DNA from: Mycobacterium sp. 1164966.3
GTDB lineage: Bacteria; Actinomycetota; Actinomycetes; Mycobacteriales; Mycobacteriaceae
Direction of reading: 5' to 3'
Length of the DNA: 64,000 bases
NCBI RefSeq assembly: GCF_001665395.1
Contig: NZ_LZSG01000041.1
Coordinates: 1 to 64,000, forward strand
Positions 48,448 through 59,613 of this stretch are shown piece after piece. The notes beneath the pieces were generated by a model. The model worked only from the letters and a program-made list of their open reading frames with translations. It made no database searches and had not been told where the DNA came from. Position 1 is the first letter of the stretch, and each line of letters begins with the position of its first letter. A program made the position numbers and the translations under genes.

Positions 48448-50043
48448 CTAGCCAACTTTGATCGGCACCAGCACCGTTTCCATCTTGGCGGGCAGCAAGG
48501 TTGTGTCGATGGTCAGAACCTCTCCGCTGTCCTGAGTGCCGTTGGGCAGAATCTTGGGCGTGAGGGTGAACGGCGGGGTTTGCGACGCCAAACCCGCCAG
48601 CCCGAAGTCGCTGTCGTTGGCGATCATCAGCGTCTTGCCGCCGTCTCGGCTGATGATGCCTTCGATCTTGTCGTGCCCGAAGAAGTTTCCGTTGGCCGAC
48701 AGCGAACGCACCAGTTCTCCGACGTCGAGCTTGAGAGTCTTTGCAGCGACGGCGATTCCGGTGGCTTTGAGTTTGTCAGCAGCGGCGGCGTCGGTGCTGA
48801 CTCCGACAAGCGTCTCGATCGCGACGCCGTTGACCAGGAGTCCGCCCGCGTCAGCGCGATAGGACGTGCCGGGGACCGTCGAGCGCGGGCCGACATCGCT
48901 GGCTCCGGAGATGTCGGCCACGTAGATCTTCTTGCTGCCGGTGGGCGCAGGCGCCCCGTCGCGCTCGTCGATCAGGAATGTGGTGGCGCTGAGCGCGGTG
49001 ATGTCCGAGACCCCCACTCTGGTTTCCTGCGGGTTGGCCAGCGGATACAGGTACTCGTGCACATTCGTGCGGTCGGCGAGGTTGACGGTGACGATCCGGG
49101 TCAGCGGGACGGACTTGGCCGAGCCGGCCAGCCCCGGTGCGTTGAGGGCCGACTGCATGATGCCCACCAGCGTGGTGCCGTCGGGAGTGATCGTCAGACC
49201 CTCCATGCCCTGGTTCGGGCTGCGCAGCGCCAGCTCGCGCGGCAAGGTTCCGTCGAACGGCGAAAGACGTTCCAGCTCTTTACCCTTGGCGTCGAAATGG
49301 ACGACGAAGGGGCCGTAGTCGTCGGACACCCAGAACGTCCCGTCGGCCATCGCGACCAAACCCTCGCTGTCCAGACCGTGATCGGAACGTGCCAGCGGGT
49401 TCCCGTTGAGGTCCACCAGCGTCTCGCCGGTGGACGCCTGCGGATCGATGAGGCCCACCAACGGCTTGCCATCGCGTCCGCTCAGCACGATGATCTGCTG
49501 CAGCGACGCCACGCCGCCGGCGAGTTTGAACTTGGCGATCTGCGGATGGAAGTCGGGTAGTGGCAGCACCACTTCGTTCGGCGTACGTCCCGCAACGGCC
49601 GGCCCACGGTCGGTGAGTCCATAGATCTCGTCGGCGCTGCCCGGCACCGCGGCGATGGCAGATCCATGCGCGTTGGCCTGTATCGCGACCTCACCGACGA
49701 TGGTCAACGGAGACTGGTCCTCGGCGTAGAGCCGGACGGCGCGGCTGACGGTGACGGGGAGCTGATCCGTGCCGCTGAACCCGGCGTCGGGCGTGTAAAC
49801 CATCGCCCCGTAAGAGCCGTAGGCGATGGTGCCATGCGCGGGTTTGCCGAAGGCCACCGGCGTCATACCATTCGTGACGGCCAGCAACTGTCCCGGCGAA
49901 ATCGTCAGGACTGCACCGGGTTTCGTGCTCGGGGTGCCGCCGACCTGTTGGGCAGGCTCAGTGGGCGGGTCCAGCGACGAGCACGCCGCCAACGGCATCA
50001 AAACCGTTGCCGCCGCGGCCCGCCAAACCTTCGCGGATGCCAA
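48448..50043 (-). CDS. phytase-like esterase-domain lipoprotein
   Basis: A 531-aa lipoprotein with the lipobox LAAC at about residue 21 (VLMPLAACSS). After a linker and a small beta domain comes a phytase-like (esterase-like activity of phytase) propeller with EIYGLTDRGPAV, DSEGLVAMADGTFWVSDDYGP, GMEGLTITPDGTTLVGIMQS and HDKIEGIISRDGG. It is probably a calcium-dependent extracellular phosphoesterase; the substrate is unknown. The start codon is a TTG (50041-50043); no later start would keep the signal peptide. It follows the membrane protein by 13 bp on the same strand. Confidence 0.82.
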   Translation of the reverse strand: MASAKVWRAAAATVLMPLAACSSLDPPTEPAQQVGGTPSTKPGAVLTISPGQLLAVTNGMTPVAFGKPAHGTIAYGSYGAMVYTPDAGFSGTDQLPVTVSRAVRLYAEDQSPLTIVGEVAIQANAHGSAIAAVPGSADEIYGLTDRGPAVAGRTPNEVVLPLPDFHPQIAKFKLAGGVASLQQIIVLSGRDGKPLVGLIDPQASTGETLVDLNGNPLARSDHGLDSEGLVAMADGTFWVSDDYGPFVVHFDAKGKELERLSPFDGTLPRELALRSPNQGMEGLTITPDGTTLVGIMQSALNAPGLAGSAKSVPLTRIVTVNLADRTNVHEYLYPLANPQETRVGVSDITALSATTFLIDERDGAPAPTGSKKIYVADISGASDVGPRSTVPGTSYRADAGGLLVNGVAIETLVGVSTDAAAADKLKATGIAVAAKTLKLDVGELVRSLSANGNFFGHDKIEGIISRDGGKTLMIANDSDFGLAGLASQTPPFTLTPKILPNGTQDSGEVLTIDTTLLPAKMETVLVPIKVG

Positions 50044-50056
50044 CCCCGCCTGCCGA

Positions 50057-50818
50057 TCAGTGTCGCTTGTCGCGCACTTTGTAGGTCGACGGCCACGACT
50101 TGCGGGACTCGTCGCCGGTCAGCGGGGTTCCCATGCCGCCGACCTTGACGTTGTAGGCCTCTTTGCCCGGCCCTACTTCGCGATCGGCATGCTGCTGAGC
50201 GAGGTAGTACAACTCGTCGATGGTGGCTTCGTCGTACGCGACGAACGACGTCTCCCGGGCGACGTCGTCGATCCCGGCCAGCATCTTCTCGGGCAGCAGT
50301 CGCGATGCGATGGCCGCCGCGCCGAACAGCCCGAAGGGGATGATCCAGTAGCATACGTAGGACAGCGGAGTGCCGGCGTGCGCGAACGTCGGGATCAGCG
50401 ACGACACCGTCATGCCGGCGAACGTGCCCACCCAGAGCCAGGTCAATACCCTGGTCAACCGGCCGAAAAGCTCGGTTTTGACCACGTCGGCGGGGTGTTC
50501 GGCCGCGGCGAACTCGTGCGCGAACGGCCTGCCGACCAGCACGCTGATTAGTGCGACGACGAAGAGCCCCGCAGTGCCGAGCGGCAGAATCCAGTGTGCC
50601 GCGAACGAGTCGCTGACCACGATTACGACCAGGGTCAACACTGAAAACGTTGCGATAGAGCCTATTTCGAGCAAAGTCACCGGCTTTCGGGCGGCCCGCC
50701 CGATCGCGAACCCGGCGACCGCGATCGCCAGTGCGACCAGTACGGCGGCCAGGAAGGGCACGTTACCGACAAGCACCCAAAAGACGATCCACGGCGTCAA
50801 GCCAAAGAGCATGCCCAC
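50057..50818 (-). CDS. polytopic membrane protein of unknown function
   Basis: A 253-aa protein with about six hydrophobic helices between residues 5 and 185 (for example WIVFWVLVGNVPFLAAVLVAL and SYVCYWIIPFGLFGAAAIA), then a soluble tail with YDEATIDELYYLAQQHADRE and VGGMGTPLTGDESRKSWPSTY. A second ATG two codons in (50812) is an alternative start. I do not recognise the family. It is probably co-transcribed with the phytase-like lipoprotein gene 13 bp downstream. Confidence 0.72.
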   Translation of the reverse strand: MGMLFGLTPWIVFWVLVGNVPFLAAVLVALAIAVAGFAIGRAARKPVTLLEIGSIATFSVLTLVVIVVSDSFAAHWILPLGTAGLFVVALISVLVGRPFAHEFAAAEHPADVVKTELFGRLTRVLTWLWVGTFAGMTVSSLIPTFAHAGTPLSYVCYWIIPFGLFGAAAIASRLLPEKMLAGIDDVARETSFVAYDEATIDELYYLAQQHADREVGPGKEAYNVKVGGMGTPLTGDESRKSWPSTYKVRDKRH

Positions 50819-50872
50819 GATGGGCCAGTGTATGAGTCGCAGTTTGCCGGGACGACGGCGGTCAGGGTGGCT

Positions 50873-51715
50873 TTACCGCGACTTGCGGCCGAGTGCCGCG
50901 GTGAGCGCCGCGCACTGGCTCTCGAAGAACTGCCGCGACACCCCTTTCTTCGGCGCCAGCAGGTCGAAACCGTGGAACGCGCCTTGCACAACCTCCAGCG
51001 CGCATGGGACGCCGCTTTGTTTGAGCCGGTCGGCGTATTCAAGACTCTCGGCGAAGAGCAGATCATGGGTGCCGACGCCGATCCATGCGGGCGGCAAACC
51101 GGTGAGGTCTGTGGCCCGGGCCGGAACCGCGCGGTTCGGGTCGGCGCCACGTAGGTAGCTTTCCCAGCCGAAGCGGTTCATGCCTTGATCCATCATGCGA
51201 CGGCGCTCGGGCTCGGGATCCGGGCGGAACGCCGGCCGATCGTCCAGCATCGGGTAGGTCAACAACTGGATCACCGGCTGCGCAGCAGATCCCTGATCAC
51301 GCAGCCGTAGTGCCAGGGCGGCGGCCAAACCTCCCCCAGCGCTGCCGCCGCCGATGGCGATGCGCGACGGGTCCACATCCGGCTGAGCAAGAAGCCACTT
51401 CAGCGCGGCCTCGCAGTCGTCCAACGCAGCAGGATACGAATGCTCGGGCGCCACGCGGTATTCGACCGAGGCGACGACGGCGCCGAGCGCACTGGCGAAC
51501 CGCCGGCACAGTCTGTCGTCCTGCGCGGCACAGCCGATGACGTAGACGCCGCCGTGAATCCACAGCAGACCCGGCGCCGGTCCCGTAAGCCCCGGTGGTC
51601 TGTGCACACGCACACCGACGCCGGGTCCCAGTGACACCACTTCGACGTCGCGTGGGCCGCCGAAAGCGCGCAGCGCCACCACCGTTCGGGCAATCGGCAA
51701 CGTCCGAGACGTCAT
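50873..51715 (-). CDS. HSL-family alpha/beta-hydrolase (esterase)
   Basis: A 280-aa esterase of the hormone-sensitive-lipase type. The oxyanion motif is LLWIHGGVYVIG near residue 50, the nucleophile elbow AIGGGSAGGGLAAALA near 120, the acid region GTHDLLFAES near 210 and the His in QGAFHGFDLL near 240. The open frame continues 140 codons upstream into the SDR gene. The ATG at 51713-51715 is my start, with the ATG at 51721 possible. Substrate unknown; it is one of several esterases in this window. Confidence 0.87.
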   Translation of the reverse strand: MTSRTLPIARTVVALRAFGGPRDVEVVSLGPGVGVRVHRPPGLTGPAPGLLWIHGGVYVIGCAAQDDRLCRRFASALGAVVASVEYRVAPEHSYPAALDDCEAALKWLLAQPDVDPSRIAIGGGSAGGGLAAALALRLRDQGSAAQPVIQLLTYPMLDDRPAFRPDPEPERRRMMDQGMNRFGWESYLRGADPNRAVPARATDLTGLPPAWIGVGTHDLLFAESLEYADRLKQSGVPCALEVVQGAFHGFDLLAPKKGVSRQFFESQCAALTAALGRKSR

Positions 51716-51792
51716 TGTCATCCCGCGGCTGGGTGTGAACCTAGCGATCCTGCGCAGATCAGGGTGAAAATCGTCGACCACGAGAGCCGACG

Positions 51793-52623
51793 CTACTTGG
51801 CGTTGAATCCGGCGTCGACGGGAAGCATGATGCCGGTGATGTAGCGGCCGGACTGCCGGCACAGATAGACCATTGCTTCGGTCACGTCGGCGCAGTCCAC
51901 CATTGGGACCGGTAACAGGTTTTGCAGCCCACTGTTGCCTTCGGGATGTTCGACCACGTTTCGTGCCACGGCCTCGTTCAGGATCATCGGTGTCGCCACC
52001 CCGCTCGGGTGCACGGTATTGACGCGAATGTTCTTTTCCGCCAACGTGGTTGCGTAATAGCGCATCAGCCCCACGACGCCGTGTTTGGCAGCATGGTAGC
52101 CGGCAAAGCCGTGGCTTCGAACGCTGAAGGCCGGGCATACGCTGTTCAGGCCGGCGGCTGAGCTGGTGATGACGATCGCCCCGCCCTCACCGTGGTCCAA
52201 CAATGCGGGCAGCGCCGCCTCGATCGTGTAGTAGACACCGTTGAGCAACACGTCCACCGCGTCGATATAGGCTGAGACGTCATATCGCTCGTCACCTACG
52301 GCGGGCATGATCCCGGCGTTGGCGAGGACGAAGTCGACCCGTCCCAACTCGGAAACCCCGTGCGCGACAACGACCTTCAGCCGCTCGAAATCCCGGACGT
52401 CACCCTGCTCGGCGACAATGCGACGCCCGGTCTTCTCCACCAAGTTCACCGTTTCATCCAGGTCTTCGCGAGTTGCCATCGGATACGCGACGCTGTCGAT
52501 CTGATCGCACAGATCGAACGCGATGATGTCGGCGCCCTCTTCGGCGAACCGGACCGCGTGCGAGCGGCCCTGGCCCCGTGCGGCGCCGGTGATGAACACA
52601 ACCTTGCCGTCGAATTGCGGCAT
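51793..52623 (-). CDS. mycofactocin-type short-chain dehydrogenase
   Basis: A 276-aa classical SDR. The cofactor motif FITGAARGQGRSHAVRFAEEG (in part) followed by the extended ADIIAFDLCDQIDSV segment typifies the mycofactocin-coupled SDR subfamily, whose nicotinamide is not exchanged but reoxidised by mycofactocin. The catalytic Ser/Tyr/Lys are in VITSSAAGLNS and GYHAAKHGVVGLM; the end GRYITGIMLPVDAGF is typical. The ATG at 52621-52623 lies 10 bp after the M48 protease stop. The substrate, probably an alcohol or steroid, is unknown. Confidence 0.9.
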   Translation of the reverse strand: MPQFDGKVVFITGAARGQGRSHAVRFAEEGADIIAFDLCDQIDSVAYPMATREDLDETVNLVEKTGRRIVAEQGDVRDFERLKVVVAHGVSELGRVDFVLANAGIMPAVGDERYDVSAYIDAVDVLLNGVYYTIEAALPALLDHGEGGAIVITSSAAGLNSVCPAFSVRSHGFAGYHAAKHGVVGLMRYYATTLAEKNIRVNTVHPSGVATPMILNEAVARNVVEHPEGNSGLQNLLPVPMVDCADVTEAMVYLCRQSGRYITGIMLPVDAGFNAK

Positions 52624-52633
52624 CGTTCCTCCC

Positions 52634-54523
52634 CTAGACGACGGGCGGAACCGGACAGTGCAGCACACCACAGACGGTTCGCAGCAGCTCAGATTCCTCC
52701 AAAGTGATTACCCTGTCGGCCATTACGGTCGTGACCACGGCGGCGACGAGGGTGGCCTTGTCGTTGCCCTCGAGTCCGTCGATAACCGGCCACACTTGTT
52801 CGAGCTCGAATACGTTCTTGATCGGCACGAACGGAATCCGTGCCTGGGGGTAAGCGACCGAGATTCCCGCCTGAAATGCCGCTGCCGCGGCCCGCGGGTC
52901 GCTGTTACCGGTCTGCGCCAGCGACGCAATGAGACAGCAGACGGCGCTTTGGGCGCTGGCCAGGCTCTGACGCCTGCTCTTCCACGGCGATCCCGACGTC
53001 AACGCCTCGTTCAGGCCGACGAAAACCAGTGTGCCAAGGCAATATTCGAAGATATCGATCCGCCCGTCGGCGTTGATCAGTTCACCGACCACCGAAAGCA
53101 CCTGTCGCAGCTCAGTCTCGGGGCGACCACGCAGCGCGGGAAACGCGATGGATGCCACGGGCAGGCGCAAGCTCGGGTCGACCTGCACCAGCTCGGCCGC
53201 GCATCGCCAGGCCTCATCGGCCATCTGCTTGCCGTGATGCCGCGCGACGATCTGGTATTGGGCCTGGCGGACATTCTCGTTGCGGTCGAAGATGAGCCCG
53301 TAGATCAACGGAACCGCGGTGGCGGCGTTGTGCGCAAGGTCGGCTACCTGCTGCGGAATCTCCGCGCGGATGCGCCTCCCCGCGTGGTATGACGCGGCAG
53401 TCGGATTCCCCACGGCCGCTGTGTATTCGCGGGGATTGAGCTGACGTCGGGGTGCTTGCTGAGCCGGAGCTTGCGCGAGGCCCATCCGGGAGTCCTCCGC
53501 CAAGCCGTCCGGCGGCCGATTGAACCAGCCTTGGCGCAGCTGCTCGAGGTTGGCGGGAGTGAAGTCAGGCTCGAGCACCTGGATGCGCTTGATGAGTGGT
53601 GGGTGGGTCGCGTAGAGCGCAGAGAAGTTCAATCCCGGCCCGAACAGCATGTGACTGACGTTCTCGGTCTTGGGGCTGTGCAGCTGGGAGCCCGCCTCCA
53701 GCCCACCGATCTTCTTCAGCGCGCCGGTCAATCCGCTGGTCTGCCTGGTGAATTGGACCGCTGAGGCGTCGGCGAGGTACTCCCGTTGACGGGAGACGGC
53801 GGCTTTGATCAGCCGTCCGAAGAAGACTCCGATCCACCCTGCCGCCAGCACGACCAACCCCACCGCCCACAGCGGGATGCTGTTATCGCGGTCGCGGCTG
53901 CGTCCGCCGCCCGTGTACCACAGCATCCGGCCGATCACCGACAACGCGGTGATTCCCGCCAGCACGCCGATGAGCCTGATCCCCAACCTCATATCGCCAT
54001 TCACAACATGGCTGAACTCGTGTGCGATCACGCCCTGCAGTTCGTCGCGGTTGAGCCGGTCGAGTGAGCCTTGGGTCACGCACACGGCCGCATCGGCCGG
54101 TGTGTATCCGGCGGCGAACGCGTTGATACCCGGTTCGTGTGGCAGGTAATAGAGCACGGGCACAGGCGTGCTCGAAGCGATTGCGATTTCTTCGACGACG
54201 TTCCGGTACCGCTTGAGCTTCGGGTCCGTTGGCATCGGTGGTACGGGCACCCCGCCAAGGCTCTCGGCAACCTTGACCCCGCCACCATGGCGCAGCATCA
54301 GCGTCCTGACTATCGAGACTGCCGAAATCATCAGCAGCACTGCGCCACTCACGACAATCGATAGCGTGACCAGCTGCTGGGGCGTTACCGTCTCCCGGGT
54401 CGCGATCGCCGCGATGAACACGAAATTCACAATCGCGGTTATTGCGAGAACGGCCAAGACGAAAAGGATCACCAACCATTTCGATGTCGCGCGAACCTTG
54501 CGCTGACGCTCGAAGAAGTCCAT
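52634..54523 (-). CDS. M48-family membrane metalloprotease with C-terminal extension
   Basis: A 629-aa protease. Two N-terminal helices (about 15-75) are followed by an M48 (HtpX/Ste24-like) domain with the zinc motif GVIAHEFSHVVNGDMR near residue 165, two further helices and the third ligand in SRQREYLADASAVQFTR. About 300 residues after the domain (from RQLNPREYTAAVG) have no signature I recognise. It starts 8 bp after the lemA-like stop. LemA next to an M48 protease is a recurring pair, suggesting the two act together on membrane proteins. Confidence 0.9.
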   Translation of the reverse strand: MDFFERQRKVRATSKWLVILFVLAVLAITAIVNFVFIAAIATRETVTPQQLVTLSIVVSGAVLLMISAVSIVRTLMLRHGGGVKVAESLGGVPVPPMPTDPKLKRYRNVVEEIAIASSTPVPVLYYLPHEPGINAFAAGYTPADAAVCVTQGSLDRLNRDELQGVIAHEFSHVVNGDMRLGIRLIGVLAGITALSVIGRMLWYTGGGRSRDRDNSIPLWAVGLVVLAAGWIGVFFGRLIKAAVSRQREYLADASAVQFTRQTSGLTGALKKIGGLEAGSQLHSPKTENVSHMLFGPGLNFSALYATHPPLIKRIQVLEPDFTPANLEQLRQGWFNRPPDGLAEDSRMGLAQAPAQQAPRRQLNPREYTAAVGNPTAASYHAGRRIRAEIPQQVADLAHNAATAVPLIYGLIFDRNENVRQAQYQIVARHHGKQMADEAWRCAAELVQVDPSLRLPVASIAFPALRGRPETELRQVLSVVGELINADGRIDIFEYCLGTLVFVGLNEALTSGSPWKSRRQSLASAQSAVCCLIASLAQTGNSDPRAAAAAFQAGISVAYPQARIPFVPIKNVFELEQVWPVIDGLEGNDKATLVAAVVTTVMADRVITLEESELLRTVCGVLHCPVPPVV

Positions 54524-54531
54524 GAACCAGG

Positions 54532-55128
54532 TCAGAACTGAACGCGCGGGGCTTCGCGCTCCGGCGGAGCGGCCTCCAGCGGTGCTGCCGGGGCGAAGCC
54601 GAACATGCCCGCGAACATGGAGGCCGGAAACACCTCGCGCTTGTTGTTGTAGGACATGACCGAGTCGTTGAAGGCCTGGCGGGCGAAAGCAACGCGGTTC
54701 TCCGTCGACGTCAGCTCCTCCGAGAGCTGCATCATGTTCTGATTCGCTTTGAGGTCCGGATATGCCTCGCGCAGCGCAAGCAACCGGCCGAGGGCGCCGC
54801 TCAGCGCGCCTTCCGAGGCTGACAGCTGACCCATGGCAGCGGGGTCCCCGGGGTCGGCGGCCGCCGCCGTCCGGGCGGTGACCGCGGCGTTTCGTGCCTG
54901 GATGACCGCTTCGAGGGTGCCGCGCTCGTGGGCCATGTAAGCCTTCGCGGTTTCGACGAGGTTCGGGATCAGGTCATGACGTCGGGTCAGTTGAACGTCG
55001 ATCTGCGCGAAGGCGTTCTTGAAGGCGTTGCGCGCGCGGACGAGCCCGTTGTACACGCCGATCACGAAGAACACGAGGATCGCCAGGATTACCACGAGGA
55101 CGACGACGACGATGATCGCGATGCTCAC
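54532..55128 (-). CDS. LemA family protein
   Basis: A 198-aa LemA protein: an N-terminal transmembrane helix (about 3-27, IAIIVVVVLVVILAILVFFV) and a cytoplasmic four-helix domain with VYNGLVRARNAFKNAFAQID, RRHDLIPNLVETAKAYMAHE and FARQAFNDSVMSYNNKRE. The C-terminal segment is Pro/Glu-rich. The start is a GTG at 55126-55128, after AAGGCGGAA. Family function is not established; the tight link to the M48 protease gene suggests an adaptor or regulator. Confidence 0.92.
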   Translation of the reverse strand: MSIAIIVVVVLVVILAILVFFVIGVYNGLVRARNAFKNAFAQIDVQLTRRHDLIPNLVETAKAYMAHERGTLEAVIQARNAAVTARTAAAADPGDPAAMGQLSASEGALSGALGRLLALREAYPDLKANQNMMQLSEELTSTENRVAFARQAFNDSVMSYNNKREVFPASMFAGMFGFAPAAPLEAAPPEREAPRVQF

Positions 55129-55260
55129 TTGTTCCGCCTTTGCTGCTGGTAGGGGACCGTGCTGGTCATGGTCCCATATGGTCGCAATTCGGGGGTGAGA
55201 ATTCGGCGCCGGAATTCGGCCTCAGATTCAAACTGCCCGTTGCGCATTGCGGACCTCGTA

Positions 55261-57704
<2,444 letters not shown>

Positions 57705-58022
57705 GCCCCACCTCCTGCGGGCAGGCTTCGACCCAGAGGCTGGGACGGCGTTATCAGCAAACCATAGCGGGCAAATGCAAGCATCGGGACGCATTCAGCA
57801 CGGGATCGTGCGTATGCCGTTGTCCCGCTTGCATAGCTACCGTGTAACCTTCAGCGAGCGCGATGGCCGATTGTGGTCCGTTAGTGGTGCGGGCCACAAA
57901 GCGCCCGCCACTGTCGCGGTGCTCGTTGGGTAGCCAAGGGTGGTACGCCCAGATCAGGCCGCGTTTGGCTTAAGCCGCACGCGGCTAAGCTCAACAGAAA
58001 TCGAAGTCAGAAAGTAGCTGCG
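57705..58022. promoter_or_regulatory. divergent promoter region, P450 / cyclopropane-synthase-like
   Basis: 318 bp with no gene. It must hold the promoters for the P450 operon (minus) and the cyclopropane-synthase-like gene (plus). On the minus strand TTGCAT and TGATAA are separated by 18 bp near 57745-57780, a weak sigma-A candidate. On the plus strand GCTTAAGCCGC (57968-57978) can pair with GCGGCTAAGC (57981-57990) with one bulge, 33 bp before the start codon. Nothing else is evident. Confidence 0.4.
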
Positions 58023-58907
58023 GTGCCCGAAAATCGAAGTGAATCCATCAGTCTTGAGCCGCATTTCACGGATGTGCAGGCGCATTACGACCTTTCCGAC
58101 GACTTCTTCAGGCTCTTTCTGGATCCGACGCAGACCTATAGCTGCGCGTATTTCGAACGTGAAGATATGACACTCGAAGAAGCGCAGATTGCCAAAATCG
58201 ACCTCTCACTTGGCAAGCTCGGGCTGCAACCCGGCATGACCCTGCTCGATATCGGATGCGGCTGGGGGGCCACCATCGGCCGGGCGCTCGAGCAATATGA
58301 CGTCAACGTGGTCGGCTTGACGCTGAGCCGCAATCAGCAGGCGCATACCCAACGACGGCTCGACGATCACCCCAGCCCGCGACGCAAGCGTGTCTTGTTG
58401 CAGGGCTGGGAGCAGTTCGATGAGAAGGTGGACCGCATCGTCTCAATCGGGGCCTTCGAGCACTTTGGACGTGACCGCTACACCGACTTTTTTGCGATGG
58501 CCTACGCGGCGCTTCCCGCTGACGGCGTGATGCTGTTGCACACCATCATCAAGCCCAGCGAAGAGGAGTTCACCGAGCGAGGGCTGCCCATCACCATGGC
58601 CAAGCTGCGGTTCATGAAGTTCATCATGGACGAGATCTTCCCAGGTGGGGACCTTCCCAACGCCAAGGCGGTGGAGGAGCACGCGCAGCGAGCGGGGTTC
58701 GCCGTCAAGCGCGTCCAGCAGCTGCGCCTGCACTACGCACGCACCCTGGACACGTGGGCGGCCGCCCTTGAATCACGTCGCGACGAGGCGATCGCCGTTC
58801 AGTCCCAGGAGGTATACGACCGGTACATGAAGTACTTGACCGGTTGCGCCGACCTGTTCCGCGAGGGCTACACCGACGTCGCCCAATTCACGCTTGCCAA
58901 ATCTTGA
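58023..58907 (+). CDS. mycolic-acid cyclopropane synthase/methyltransferase family
   Basis: A 294-aa SAM-dependent enzyme of the CmaA/MmaA/PcaA family, which modify double bonds or oxygens on meromycolate chains. Typical segments are HYDLSDDFFRLFLDPTQTYS (in part), CAYFEREDMTLEEAQ, LLDIGCGWGATIGRALEQYDV, GLTLSRNQQAHTQRRL, LQGWEQFDEKVDRIVSIGAFEHF and HYARTLDTWAAALESRRDEA (each partly shown). The start is the GTG at 58023. Orthology to a particular Mma/Cma protein cannot be set from the sequence alone. It stands alone, not in an mmaA cluster. Confidence 0.88.
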   Translation: MPENRSESISLEPHFTDVQAHYDLSDDFFRLFLDPTQTYSCAYFEREDMTLEEAQIAKIDLSLGKLGLQPGMTLLDIGCGWGATIGRALEQYDVNVVGLTLSRNQQAHTQRRLDDHPSPRRKRVLLQGWEQFDEKVDRIVSIGAFEHFGRDRYTDFFAMAYAALPADGVMLLHTIIKPSEEEFTERGLPITMAKLRFMKFIMDEIFPGGDLPNAKAVEEHAQRAGFAVKRVQQLRLHYARTLDTWAAALESRRDEAIAVQSQEVYDRYMKYLTGCADLFREGYTDVAQFTLAKS

Positions 58908-58961
58908 TGGTCTGCCGTTTGCAGCGCCTCCATCGTCGACGTCAAGCAGCGAAGAGATCAG

Positions 58962-59567
58962 TCACCAAACATTGTCCATACTGGCCGAAAGTCCGTTGTC
59001 GCACGTCACGGTGTCGTGAAAGGTCGAGCCTGTCGCGGGTCCGCGATATTTGATCTTTGTCTCCTGCGAGCCGGTCACGGTGAAATTAACGGAGTCGTTC
59101 CATTTGATTGCCGCGGCGGTACCCGCCACCGCAACGGATCTGTATACGCAACCCACCGCAGGCTTGTCTGCGTTATTGGTAATCGACACAAAAGCCGCCG
59201 CCAACGAGTGGTCCTGCCGTAGCTGCACTTGGGAAGGTGGAGGAGGCGCCGGTACCGCCACCGGAGGTCCCGCCACTGGGGGTGCCGCGGGGCGGGGTGC
59301 CGCCGCCGGCGGTACCGCCAGTTGGGATGCCGCCGCCGGGGGCGCCGTCGGATCCGGTGTCCACCACCCAGTCGCGATCAGCGAGAATCGCGTCGACCAC
59401 CGGGTGTTGGTGCCGGTCATGCCCCCAGGCACGTTGTCCGGCTCCCCTGGCCCCGACGAAGTTATTCCGGCAGCAGTGATTAACGCAGCAGCCGCAATGA
59501 GAGCACCCGGGCGCCGGTACCGCGGCGGGGGTGCTGCCTCATCGTGGCGGGTGGTGAACACCTTCAT
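58962..59567 (-). CDS. exported Ala/Pro-rich protein with a C-terminal domain
   Basis: A 201-aa protein with an N-terminal signal anchor (about 19-36, GALIAAAALITAAGITSS), a low-complexity Pro/Ala linker (about 75-110) and a C-terminal domain of 90 residues with two cysteines (VGCVYRSVAVAG and TVTCDNGLSASMD), probably disulfide-bonded outside the cell. The ATG at 59565-59567 has AGGAG 9 nt upstream, deciding it over 13 further codons. I do not recognise the domain. It is the first of three genes, with the LpqN fusion and the kinase, that all place sensor-like domains outside the membrane. Confidence 0.7.
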   Translation of the reverse strand: MKVFTTRHDEAAPPPRYRRPGALIAAAALITAAGITSSGPGEPDNVPGGMTGTNTRWSTRFSLIATGWWTPDPTAPPAAASQLAVPPAAAPRPAAPPVAGPPVAVPAPPPPSQVQLRQDHSLAAAFVSITNNADKPAVGCVYRSVAVAGTAAAIKWNDSVNFTVTGSQETKIKYRGPATGSTFHDTVTCDNGLSASMDNVW

Positions 59568-59613
59568 TGCGCACGTCTCCTCGGCCGAATTGATTCGGTG
59601 ATCCATCCACGTA

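Noticed and set aside
59050..59601. 183-codon plus-strand Gly-rich frame, PE_PGRS-like at first sight
   Set aside because: It is the antisense of the Ala/Pro-rich linker gene; no PE domain is present.
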